From contig DASRYH010000021.1 of assembly GCA_035687245.1 (NCBI GenBank), positions 1-48,516 of the forward strand: DNA of 48,516 nucleotides, read 5' to 3'. The translations under genes and the position numbers were made by a program. This DNA is from DASRYH01 sp035687245 (lineage in GTDB: Bacteria; Actinomycetota; Coriobacteriia; Anaerosomatales; PHET01). Under the pieces are notes generated by a model, which did not search any database, had not been told where the DNA came from, and saw nothing but the letters and a program-made list of their open reading frames with translations. Position 1 is the first letter of the stretch; each line of letters starts with the position of its first letter. Shown in pieces: positions 1 through 8,096 of the stretch.

Positions 1-1855
1 GCCAGTAGGTCTGCACGACCACGCGGCCCGGCGCGTCACCCCTGCCCGCACGGCCCGCGACCTGCTCGAGCAGCTGGTAGGTGCGCTCGCCCGCGCGAAA
101 GTCCGGCACGTTCAAGGTGACATCGGCTGCCACGACTCCAACAAGCGTGACTTCCGGGTAGTCCAGGCCCTTGGCGATCATCTGAGTGCCGAGCAGCACG
201 CCGCTCTCAAGCCCCTCGAATGCCGCCAGAAGCCGCTCGTGGGCGCCCTTGCCCTTGGTGGTGTCCGCATCCATGCGCACTACGGGCCAGTCGGGTAGCA
301 GTGCATTCAGCTCGGTCTCGACTCGCTGCGTGCCCGCCCCGAACTGCCGAAGGTAGGGACTTCCACACTCGGGGCAGGTGGGCGGCACGGGACGCACGGA
401 GCCGCAGTGATGACACATCAGACGGCTGCCGACGTCGTGGAAGGTGAGCGAGGTCGCACACGAGTCGCAGCGCGGCACGTAGCCGCACTCCCGGCACAGC
501 AGAAACGACGCGAAGCCGCGGCGGTTGAGGAAGAGAACGGCCTTGGAGCCAGCGTCGCGCGTCTGCGTGAGCGCTTCGATGAGCGGCCGCGAGAACATCG
601 AGCGGTGCCCGTCGCCGAACTCGGCGCCCATGTCCACGACCAGGACATCGGGCATCTTGCGCCCTTCGACGCGATCGGGCATCTCCACCAGCGTCCAGTC
701 GCCCGTCGCGGCCCGCTCGCGCGTCTCCATCGACAGACTCGCGCTGCCAAGCACGAGCGTCGCACCGAAGCGTTTCGCGAGCTGCTCGGCGACCTCTCGG
801 GCGTGATAGCGCGGCGCCGATGACTGCTTGTAGGAGGACTCGTGCTCCTCGTCGATGACGATGAGACCGACGTCGGTGAGTGGCGCAAAGAGAGCCGAGC
901 GAGCGCCCACCACGATGCGCGCCTCGCCCTTGCGTGCGAGGTCCCACTGGTCGTAGCGCTCCCCTGCCGAAAGCCGAGAGTGCAGAACGGCTACTGCATC
1001 CCCGAAGCGAGACCGGAAGCGTCCCACCGTCTGTGGGGTGAGCGAGATTTCAGGCACGAGCACGCACGCGGTCTTGCCGGCCTCAAGACACAGCTCGATC
1101 GCGCGCAGGTAGACCTCGGTCTTGCCCGAGCCGGTGACGCCATCGAGCGCGATGACTCCGCCTCCGGCGGACACCGACGTCTCAATCGCCCGCAACGCCG
1201 CCATCTGCCCTGCCGTGAGCCGCTCATGGCGTACGGCGGATCGCTCGCGAACGTGCGCGTCGCGCATGCGCCGGCGACTCGCGACCAGCACCGCACCCGC
1301 CTTCTCAAGCGTCTTGAGGGCGCCGTTCACCGAACCCAGGTCCGCACTTAGCTCCGCTACGCGCACAGGGCCTGCGCCCAACGCGTCGATGATCGCCCGC
1401 TGCATCGTGGCGTTCGCTTTCGGCTTGAACTCCGACGCGCCGGGCGCGAGCTCAGCCCAGCGGTCATCCACCTCACCTGTGGAGGCCGCACGCAGCGACC
1501 ACGTCCCATCTGGGGCTCGTACCGCCTTGGGCGTGCCCCCGGGCGGCAGGAAGAGCCTCACGGCCTCTGAGAGCGGAGACACGTACTCGCTCGCGATCCA
1601 CCGCGCCACTTCGGCAGCCTGCTCGCCGAAGAACGGCCCACCCAGCACCGCCTCGATCGTCTTGAGCCCCTCGACCGGCCCAACGGCTAGTCCGACCACG
1701 TAGCCCACCGCTGGCCGGTTGGCGAAGTTCACGAGCACGCACGAGCCCACGCCTACCGCCTGACCTTCGGCGATGGCGTAGTCGAAGTGCGTCGACAGCT
1801 CCCGCGCGGGGATGTCGACGATCACGTGAGCGATCTGTGCGGTGGGCGAAGTCAT
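1..1855 (-). CDS. priA: Primosomal protein N' (replication restart helicase PriA), 3' end cut by the window edge
   Basis: PriA recognises stalled or collapsed forks and reloads the replicative helicase. About 618 residues are readable from an ATG at 1855, and the frame stays open to the left edge, so the C-terminus is missing. An N-terminal DNA-binding region comes first. Walker A GVTGSGKTEVY lies near residue 240 and the Walker B/DEAH-type DEEH near 335. After these comes the PriA zinc-binding insertion with paired cysteines (CRECG, CDSC, CHHC, CPECG). The helicase lobe motif QVAGRAGRG lies close to the edge. It follows metK on the same strand after a 70 bp gap that holds a strong hairpin, so co-transcription with metK is possible but not certain. 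The family assignment is firm. Confidence 0.95.
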   Translation of the reverse strand, partial: MTSPTAQIAHVIVDIPARELSTHFDYAIAEGQAVGVGSCVLVNFANRPAVGYVVGLAVGPVEGLKTIEAVLGGPFFGEQAAEVARWIASEYVSPLSEAVRLFLPPGGTPKAVRAPDGTWSLRAASTGEVDDRWAELAPGASEFKPKANATMQRAIIDALGAGPVRVAELSADLGSVNGALKTLEKAGAVLVASRRRMRDAHVRERSAVRHERLTAGQMAALRAIETSVSAGGGVIALDGVTGSGKTEVYLRAIELCLEAGKTACVLVPEISLTPQTVGRFRSRFGDAVAVLHSRLSAGERYDQWDLARKGEARIVVGARSALFAPLTDVGLIVIDEEHESSYKQSSAPRYHAREVAEQLAKRFGATLVLGSASLSMETRERAATGDWTLVEMPDRVEGRKMPDVLVVDMGAEFGDGHRSMFSRPLIEALTQTRDAGSKAVLFLNRRGFASFLLCRECGYVPRCDSCATSLTFHDVGSRLMCHHCGSVRPVPPTCPECGSPYLRQFGAGTQRVETELNALLPDWPVVRMDADTTKGKGAHERLLAAFEGLESGVLLGTQMIAKGLDYPEVTLVGVVAADVTLNVPDFRAGERTYQLLEQVAGRAGRGDAPGRVVVQTYW

Positions 1856-1870
1856 CGTCTTGCAGCATAG

Positions 1871-1910
1871 CGAAGGCCGCTGACAACGCATCGGTCGCCA
1901 GCGGCCTTCG
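1871..1910 (-). terminator. Perfect 11-bp inverted repeat between metK and priA
   Basis: CGAAGGCCGCT (1871-1881) is perfectly complementary to AGCGGCCTTCG (1900-1910), with an 18-nt loop. It lies just after the metK stop and before the priA start. No T-run follows on the minus strand, so this may be a U-less terminator, an attenuator or an mRNA 3'-end stabiliser. The structure is seen; the function is inferred. Confidence 0.55.
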
Positions 1911-1925
1911 TATGCGTGCGAGCTT

Positions 1926-3158
<1,233 letters not shown>

Positions 3159-3219
3159 ACATCCTCCTTATCGCGTCCGGTCGGGACGCTCCCGCCGAAC
3201 GACACATCAGTGCGGGGCA

Positions 3220-3286
3220 CAAGAACGCCCCCGCCTGGGACAGACAGGGGCTTCGCATCGCGCACATCACAAAGAGCGCGGCTCTT
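3220..3286 (-). terminator. Expression platform of the metK riboswitch: two hairpins
   Basis: Reading the minus strand after the aptamer, AAGAGC-CGC-GCTCTT (3286-3272) forms a tight 6-bp hairpin. Further on, GCCCCTG pairs with CAGGCGGGGGC (3251-3227) to give a roughly 10-pair stem including one or two G-U pairs. That stem is followed by GTTCTTGT. The second stem is the likely intrinsic terminator. Which helix competes with aptamer stem P1 cannot be settled by eye. Confidence 0.6.
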
Positions 3287-3420
3287 CCCTCATCTTCCAG
3301 GCAAATACCTCGCCTGCCGAGATGTGGCACCGTGCGTTTCTTTCAACGTCGGTTGCCGGGGTGTCTACGGGCTCGGTCCCTCGACCCTCTGCAGTCATTC
3401 GACTGCCTCTTGATGAGCAC
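3287..3420 (-). promoter_or_regulatory. SAM-I (S-box) riboswitch upstream of metK
   Basis: On the minus strand the leader begins CTCATCAAGAG (3417-3407). It continues with GAGGG, ACCGAGCCC, CCCGGCAACC and GGTGCCACATC, and closes with GATGAG (3294-3289). The outer hexamers CTCATC and GATGAG are perfectly complementary and form P1. The kink-turn and the CCGGCAACC junction core are diagnostic of the S-box aptamer. A TACACT -10 element (3431-3426) would start transcription almost exactly at the aptamer's 5' end. SAM binding is expected to reduce metK expression. Confidence 0.93.
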
Positions 3421-3532
3421 GCCGAAGTGTAGCCGATGGCAGCGCCGAATACCAGTACGAGCGTCGGTGGTATGCACCACTTCACGCGCGGTCGGGTAAC
3501 ATGTGCTCGCACCCCACCTAGGAGATAGACGC

Positions 3533-3988
3533 GTGATGCAAACACCTCTCATGAAGCGTTTTCTGTGGCTCCTCAACTACCTGATCCTTGGCATCGAGGT
3601 TGCGGTCGCATTCGCACTCGTTGCGCTTGCCGGCGGCGCGCTCGTTGCGCTGGCCAGTGAGATGCTGCACATCGCCGGAAACGGCGTGGCGCTCTCTCGG
3701 GTCGAGTTCAACTCGATCATCGGCACCATTCTTGAGATCTTCATCTTGGTCGAGCTCTTCCGGATCGCGATCGCTTACATGCGGCACCGCAACGTGATCC
3801 CCACGGTGCTTGAAGCCGCGCTCGTGGCCGTCGCGCGGAAGTTCGTCGTCTTCGAAGGCGGCGACAACTACCTCAACTACGCGCTGGGCATGTGCGCCCT
3901 GCTCATCTCCGTGGCCGTCTCGTGGTATCTGCTCACCCGCTCCCAGGCGTGCGACATGGTGCTCGAGGCCGACCACGAGTCCGTCTAA
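3533..3988 (+). CDS. PsiE-family (phosphate-starvation-inducible E-like) small membrane protein
   Basis: A membrane protein of about 150 residues with four hydrophobic segments: roughly residues 10-36, 58-78, 85-105 and 115-135. The stretch around ELFRIAIAYMRHRN followed by VARKFVVFE resembles the PsiE family, whose molecular function is not established. AGGAG at 3520-3524 lies 8 nt before a GTG (3533) and 11 nt before an ATG (3536), so either start is possible; an upstream ATG at 3503 is less likely. The gene is divergent from metK and stands 41 bp before gltX, so it may share that transcript. The family call is by motif memory and should be treated as moderate. Confidence 0.75.
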   Translation: MMQTPLMKRFLWLLNYLILGIEVAVAFALVALAGGALVALASEMLHIAGNGVALSRVEFNSIIGTILEIFILVELFRIAIAYMRHRNVIPTVLEAALVAVARKFVVFEGGDNYLNYALGMCALLISVAVSWYLLTRSQACDMVLEADHESV

Positions 3989-4029
3989 CCCGTCTCTCTC
4001 GCCCGCTAACGACACAGGAGCTTGCTGAA

Positions 4030-5496
4030 GTGACCACGCCTGTCAGAGTCCGCTTCGCCCCTTCGCCCACTGGCACCCTGCACGTGGGAGGCGCTCGCAC
4101 CGCCATCTACAACTGGGCGTTCGCCCGCAAGTCCGGCGGCACGTTCATCCTGCGCATCGACGACACCGACCCCGAGCGCTCCACTGCGGAGAACACCGCA
4201 CAGATCCTGCGTTCGCTTACCTGGCTCGGCATCGACTGGGACGAAGGTCCCGAGGTCGGCGGCGAATACGGCCCCTACTTCCAGACCCAGCGCGCGGACA
4301 ACTATCGCGCCGCGCTCGAGACGATGAAGGCGAATGGAACCGCCTATCCCTGCTTCTGCAGCGCCGAGACGCTCGAAGGCAAGCGCGAGGCTGCGCGCCA
4401 GTCCGGCAGTGGCATCTCAGGCTACGACCGCACCTGTCGCGCGCTGACTGCCGAAGACGCCGCTGCTCGCGTCGAGGCAGGCGAGCCCCACGTGTGGCGT
4501 CTTGCGGTGCCACTCGATCACGGCCCTGTCGTCGTAGACGACGCGGTGCGCGGCCTGACCGAGTTCCCGATCGAGGCCATGGACGACTTCGTTCTCGCGC
4601 GCACGGACGGCACGCCCACTTACAACTTCGCCACGGTCATAGACGACGCCGACATGGAGATCAGCCACGTCATTCGCGGCGACGACCACCTCGCGAACAC
4701 ACCGCGCCAGATCCTGGTCTTTGAGGCGCTGGGCCACACCGTGCCCCGTTTCGCCCACCTCTCTATGATCTGGGGCCCAGACGGTAAGAAGCTCTCCAAG
4801 CGCCACGGGGCCACCTCCGTCGAGGCCTACGACGAGATGGGCTATCTGCCCGAAGCGCTGCTCAACTACCTCGCGCTGCTGGGCTGGTCGCTCGATGGCG
4901 AGACGACCATCGTTCCCGCCGACGTGCTCAAGGCCAACTTCTCGCTCGAGCGCATCTCCAAGAACCCTGCGATCTTTGACATCGACAAGCTCGAGTGGAT
5001 GAACGGCTCCTACATTCGCGATATGTCGGCCGATGAGCTGATCTCTCGACTGCTCCCCTGGTTAGAGCGCGCGGGTCTGGCAACCGCAGCCGACGTCGAG
5101 GCGCGTCACGACTGGTTCGTTGCGCTCATTCCGCTTGTCGCAGAGCGCCTGAAGCACCTCGACGAGATCGCGCCGATGGTGCGCTTCTTGTTCGAAGAGC
5201 CCGAGATCGACGAGGCTTCGCTGGCGAAGGTACTGCGCAAGGAAGGCGCCGGCACCGCCCTTTCGGCAGTTGCTGAGGCTCTCAAAGCATGTGACTGGAG
5301 CTCGGCCGCCATCGAGGAGACTCTCCGCGGCGTGCCCGAGACCATCGGTCTCAAGCCGAAGGTCGTCTTCCAGGCGGTGCGGGTGGCGGCGACGGGCTCG
5401 ACGGTCTCGCCGCCGCTCTTCGAGTCGCTCGAGCTGCTCGGACGCGCCCGTTCGCTCGCTCGAATCCAGGCTGCTCACGAGCTCGCGACAACCTAG
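4030..5496 (+). CDS. gltX: Glutamate--tRNA ligase
   Basis: GluRS charges tRNA-Glu with glutamate. The 488-residue product has the class I HIGH variant HVGGARTA in RFAPSPTGTLHVGG and the KMSKS variant KLSKRHG in DGKKLSKRHGATS. It is the normal length for bacterial GluRS. I chose the GTG at 4030 because AGGAG (4016-4020) lies 9 nt upstream and the conserved N-terminus starts right after it; the frame stays open upstream for 46 more codons without family similarity. tRNA-Gln and tRNA-Glu genes follow, then glnS. Because a dedicated GlnRS is present, this GluRS is probably discriminating, although that cannot be read from the sequence alone. Confidence 0.97.
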   Translation: MTTPVRVRFAPSPTGTLHVGGARTAIYNWAFARKSGGTFILRIDDTDPERSTAENTAQILRSLTWLGIDWDEGPEVGGEYGPYFQTQRADNYRAALETMKANGTAYPCFCSAETLEGKREAARQSGSGISGYDRTCRALTAEDAAARVEAGEPHVWRLAVPLDHGPVVVDDAVRGLTEFPIEAMDDFVLARTDGTPTYNFATVIDDADMEISHVIRGDDHLANTPRQILVFEALGHTVPRFAHLSMIWGPDGKKLSKRHGATSVEAYDEMGYLPEALLNYLALLGWSLDGETTIVPADVLKANFSLERISKNPAIFDIDKLEWMNGSYIRDMSADELISRLLPWLERAGLATAADVEARHDWFVALIPLVAERLKHLDEIAPMVRFLFEEPEIDEASLAKVLRKEGAGTALSAVAEALKACDWSSAAIEETLRGVPETIGLKPKVVFQAVRVAATGSTVSPPLFESLELLGRARSLARIQAAHELATT

Positions 5497-5519
5497 TTTT
5501 GACAGGGGCCAGAACAGGG

Positions 5520-5548
5520 TTGACACTCCCTTGAGGCCTACGTAACAT
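5520..5548 (+). promoter_or_regulatory. Consensus-like sigma-70 promoter for the tRNA-Gln/tRNA-Glu pair
   Basis: TTGACA (5520-5525) is a perfect -35 hexamer. A 17-nt spacer separates it from the -10 hexamer TAACAT (5543-5548). The expected start is about 5555, roughly 27 nt before tRNA-Gln. It lies 24 bp after the gltX stop, so the tRNAs need not depend on gltX transcription. Confidence 0.85.
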
Positions 5549-5581
5549 ACCTTTTCGCGCCTCTCGGGGCGTAAGAGGTAC

Positions 5582-5657
5582 AGGGGTATGGTGTAACTGG
5601 CAACACGCCGGATTCTGGTTCCGGAGAGTCTAGGTTCGAGCCCTAGTACCCCTGCCA
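5582..5657 (+). tRNA. tRNA-Gln (anticodon CUG)
   Basis: The acceptor stem AGGGGTA (5582-5588) pairs fully with TACCCCT (5647-5653), followed by discriminator G and an encoded CCA. The anticodon arm is CCGGA-TTCTGGT-TCCGG, with anticodon CTG reading CAG codons. The T arm is CTAGG-TTCGAGC-CCTAG. Overall it closely resembles other bacterial tRNA-Gln sequences. It sits between gltX and glnS. Confidence 0.95.
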
Positions 5658-5662
5658 AGCAT

Positions 5663-5739
5663 GGCCCGTTCGTCTAGCGGTTTAGGACATCGCCCTCTCA
5701 AGGCGGAGATCACGGGTTCGAATCCCGTACGGGCTACCA
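5663..5739 (+). tRNA. tRNA-Glu (anticodon CUC)
   Basis: The acceptor GGCCCGT pairs with ACGGGCT (one G-U), followed by A and an encoded CCA. The D arm TTCGTCTAGCGG is typical of tRNA-Glu. The anticodon loop CTCTCAA gives CTC, reading GAG. The T arm is ACGGG-TTCGAAT-CCCGT. It starts 5 nt after tRNA-Gln and shares its promoter and terminator. Confidence 0.95.
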
Positions 5740-5748
5740 ACATAACCG

Positions 5749-5785
5749 CAGGTCGGAGGCGCAAAGCCCCGACCTGTTTTCGTTT
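5749..5785 (+). terminator. Intrinsic terminator of the tRNA operon
   Basis: CAGGTCGG (5749-5756) pairs with CCGACCTG (5769-5776), and an inner GGC pairs with GCC. TTTTCGTTT follows immediately. It ends the tRNA-Gln/tRNA-Glu transcript 10 nt after the CCA of tRNA-Glu. Confidence 0.9.
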
Positions 5786-5880
5786 CCGGGAACGAGTGCC
5801 CCGGCCCGCCGAGAAGGTGCCTTGCCCAAGGCCCCGCACAGCACGGATTCGGCGGCTTCGATGTGCTATCGTCAGCCGCT

Positions 5881-7575
5881 ATGAACACCGAAAACACCCC
5901 CACACCAGAACGCTCCGACTTCGTCCGTGACATCGTCGCGGCCGGCCTGCGCGAGGGCCGCATACAGACGGTCGTCACGCGCTTTCCGCCGGAGCCCAAC
6001 GGCTATCTCCACATCGGACACGCGAAGTCGATCTGTCTGAACTTCGGCGTCGCTACCGAGTTCGGCGGGCGCTGCCACCTGCGCTTCGACGACACCAACC
6101 CCACTAAGGAAGAGCAGGAGTACATCGACTCGATCGAGACCGACGTGCGCTGGCTTGGATTCGACTGGGGCGAGTACCTGTTCTTCGCATCCGACTACTT
6201 CGAGCAGCTCTACGAGTGGGCCGTCCACCTGATCAAGGCGGGCAAGGCCTACGTCGATGACCTTTCGGCAGAAGAGATCCGCTCGTATCGTGGCACGCTC
6301 ACCGAGCCCGGCAAGGAGAGCCCCTCGCGCGACCGCTCCGTCGAGGAGAATCTCGACCTGTTCGCGCGTATGCGTGCCGGCGAGTTCGGCAATGGTGAGA
6401 GGGTGCTACGCGCGAAGATCGACATGGCGTCGCCCAACATCAACTTGCGCGACCCCGTGCTCTACCGCGTGTTGCACGCCGAGCACCCCCGCACCGGCGA
6501 CGCGTGGTGCATCTACCCGATGTACGACTTCGCGCACGGCCAGTCCGACGCGATCGAGGGCATTACGCACTCGATCTGCACGCTGGAGTTCCAAGACCAC
6601 CGCCCGCTCTACGACTGGTTCATCGAGAACCTGCCGGTGCCGTCCACGCCGCACCAGTACGAGTTCGCTCGCCTGAACCTGACGCACACCGTGCTCTCCA
6701 AGCGCGTGCTCATCAAGCTCGTCACCGAGGGTCACGTGCGCGGCTGGGACGACCCCCGCATGCCCACGATCTCGGGCATCCGTCGTCGCGGCTACCCTGC
6801 CGAAGGGATTCGCGACTTCGCAGCGCTCGTGGGAGTGGCCCGCAACGACAGTGTCGTGGAGTTCGGCATGCTCGAGCACTGCGTGCGCGACGTACTCAAC
6901 CGCACCTCGCTGCGCCGCTTCGCGGTGCTCGACCCTATCAAGGTGGTCATCGAGAACTACCCCGAGGGCCAGGTCGAGTACATGGAGGTCTCCAACAACC
7001 CCGAGGACGAGGCCGCGGGCACCCGCCAGGTCGCGTTCGCGCGCGAACTCTACATCGAGCGCGATGACTTCATGGAAGACCCGCCCGGCAAGTTCTTCCG
7101 ACTGGCTCCGGGCCGCGAGGTTCGCCTGCGCGCAGCCTACTTCGTCACCTGTAACGACGTGATCAAGGACGCCGAAGGCAACATCGTCGAGCTGCGCTGC
7201 AGCTACGACCCCGAGACGCGTGGCGGATCCTCACCCGACGGCCGCAAGGTCAAGGGCACGCTGCACTGGCTTTCAGCAGCTCACGCTCTGCCTGCCGAGG
7301 TGCGCCTCTACGACCACCTCTTCACTGACCCGTTCCCGGGTAGCGACGGGCATGACCTCTTCGAGTCGATCAACGCGGACTCCGAGGTCGTGGACACGCA
7401 GTGCTTCGTGGAACCGGCGCTTGCTGACGCGGAGACGGGCCAAACTGTGCAGTTCGAGCGCCTTGGCTACTTCTGCGTGGACCCTGACAGCGACGGCGAC
7501 AAGCTCGTCTTCAACCGCACGCTGACCCTCAAGGACTCGTGGGCGAAGATGCAAGCCTCCGGAAAGACGGTCTAA
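5881..7575 (+). CDS. glnS: Glutamine--tRNA ligase
   Basis: GlnRS charges tRNA-Gln directly, avoiding the GatCAB transamidation route used by most Actinobacteria. The 564-residue product has the HIGH motif in PNGYLHIGHAKS near residue 40, the KMSKS variant VLSKRVL, and the C-terminal anticodon-binding beta-barrels. An ATG at 5863 is in frame, but the family N-terminus (SDFVRDIVAAGLREGRI) fits the ATG at 5881. No Shine-Dalgarno is visible before 5881. An extended -10-like TGCTATCGT at 5864-5872 would start transcription close to the ATG, so a leaderless mRNA is possible. glnS in this phylum suggests an old acquisition. Confidence 0.97.
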   Translation: MNTENTPTPERSDFVRDIVAAGLREGRIQTVVTRFPPEPNGYLHIGHAKSICLNFGVATEFGGRCHLRFDDTNPTKEEQEYIDSIETDVRWLGFDWGEYLFFASDYFEQLYEWAVHLIKAGKAYVDDLSAEEIRSYRGTLTEPGKESPSRDRSVEENLDLFARMRAGEFGNGERVLRAKIDMASPNINLRDPVLYRVLHAEHPRTGDAWCIYPMYDFAHGQSDAIEGITHSICTLEFQDHRPLYDWFIENLPVPSTPHQYEFARLNLTHTVLSKRVLIKLVTEGHVRGWDDPRMPTISGIRRRGYPAEGIRDFAALVGVARNDSVVEFGMLEHCVRDVLNRTSLRRFAVLDPIKVVIENYPEGQVEYMEVSNNPEDEAAGTRQVAFARELYIERDDFMEDPPGKFFRLAPGREVRLRAAYFVTCNDVIKDAEGNIVELRCSYDPETRGGSSPDGRKVKGTLHWLSAAHALPAEVRLYDHLFTDPFPGSDGHDLFESINADSEVVDTQCFVEPALADAETGQTVQFERLGYFCVDPDSDGDKLVFNRTLTLKDSWAKMQASGKTV

Positions 7576-7633
7576 CGCGGACTTCGCCGCGTTAGACGAC
7601 GTGATTCCAGCTGACAGGCTTCGCCTGCAGCTG
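7571..7633 (+). terminator. Two hairpins after glnS
   Basis: TCTAACGCGG (7571-7580) is perfectly complementary to CCGCGTTAGA (7587-7596), and the glnS TAA stop lies inside the first arm. A second structure has CAGCTG at 7608-7613 and 7628-7633 enclosing CAGGC-TTC-GCCTG. Neither is followed by a T-run. They probably define the 3' end of glnS mRNA, but U-run-dependent termination is not supported. Confidence 0.5.
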
Positions 7634-7663
7634 AATAGCGTCAGGCCGCCTGCATCGCCTGTC

Positions 7664-7674
7664 CTTGCTACAAT
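7664..7674 (+). promoter_or_regulatory. Extended -10 promoter for the RNase P RNA
   Basis: TGCTACAAT includes a near-consensus -10 TACAAT at 7669-7674 with the TGn extension. It lies 5-7 nt before the first base of the predicted RNA. No convincing -35 was found. Confidence 0.65.
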
Positions 7675-7679
7675 CACCT

Positions 7680-8030
7680 GCGGAGTGGGCCGGACGGCCG
7701 CGCGTGCCCTTGTGGTGCGTGAGGAAAGTCGGGGCTCCATAGGGCAGGATGCCTGCTAACGGCAGGGCGCGGCGACGCGACGGAAAGTGCCACAGAAAAG
7801 AAGACTCCCCTGCCTTGTCGGCAGGAGAAAAGCTGAAACGGTGCGGTAAGAGCGCACCAGCGTCATGGCAACATGGCGGCTTGGCAAACCCCATCCGGAG
7901 CAAGGACGAATAGGTGCGGTCAAGGTCGGCCCGACCGGCGCACGGGTTAGTCCGCTCGAGGCTGACGGCGACGTCAGTCCCAGATAGATGGTCGTCTTAA
8001 ACAGAACCCCGCTTACAGGCTCGCTCCACA
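7680..8030 (+). ncRNA. rnpB: RNase P RNA (type A-like)
   Basis: This is the catalytic RNA that removes 5' leaders from tRNA precursors. Terminal helix P1 pairs GGAGTGGGCC (7682-7691) with GGCTCGCTCC (8018-8027). The conserved core GAGGAAAGTCGGGGCTCC, the ACAGAAA segment, TAGTCCGC and the 3' signature ACAGAACCCCGCTTA are all present in the correct order. The length of about 350 nt is normal for type A. Its own promoter lies just upstream and a long hairpin follows at 8040. Confidence 0.96.
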
Positions 8031-8039
8031 CTCACAACG

Positions 8040-8076
8040 CAAGAGGCCGGCACCCAAATCGGGTACCGGCCTCTTG
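8040..8076. terminator. Long bidirectional hairpin between rnpB and the convergent secreted-protein gene
   Basis: CAAGAGGCCGG (8040-8050) pairs perfectly with CCGGCCTCTTG (8066-8076), and an inner CCC/GGG extends the stem. It lies between the 3' ends of two convergent transcripts. A T-run is absent on both strands, so a U-less or bidirectional terminator is inferred. Confidence 0.65.
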
Positions 8077-8096
8077 AAGTCTCTTGTCGAATCGCG

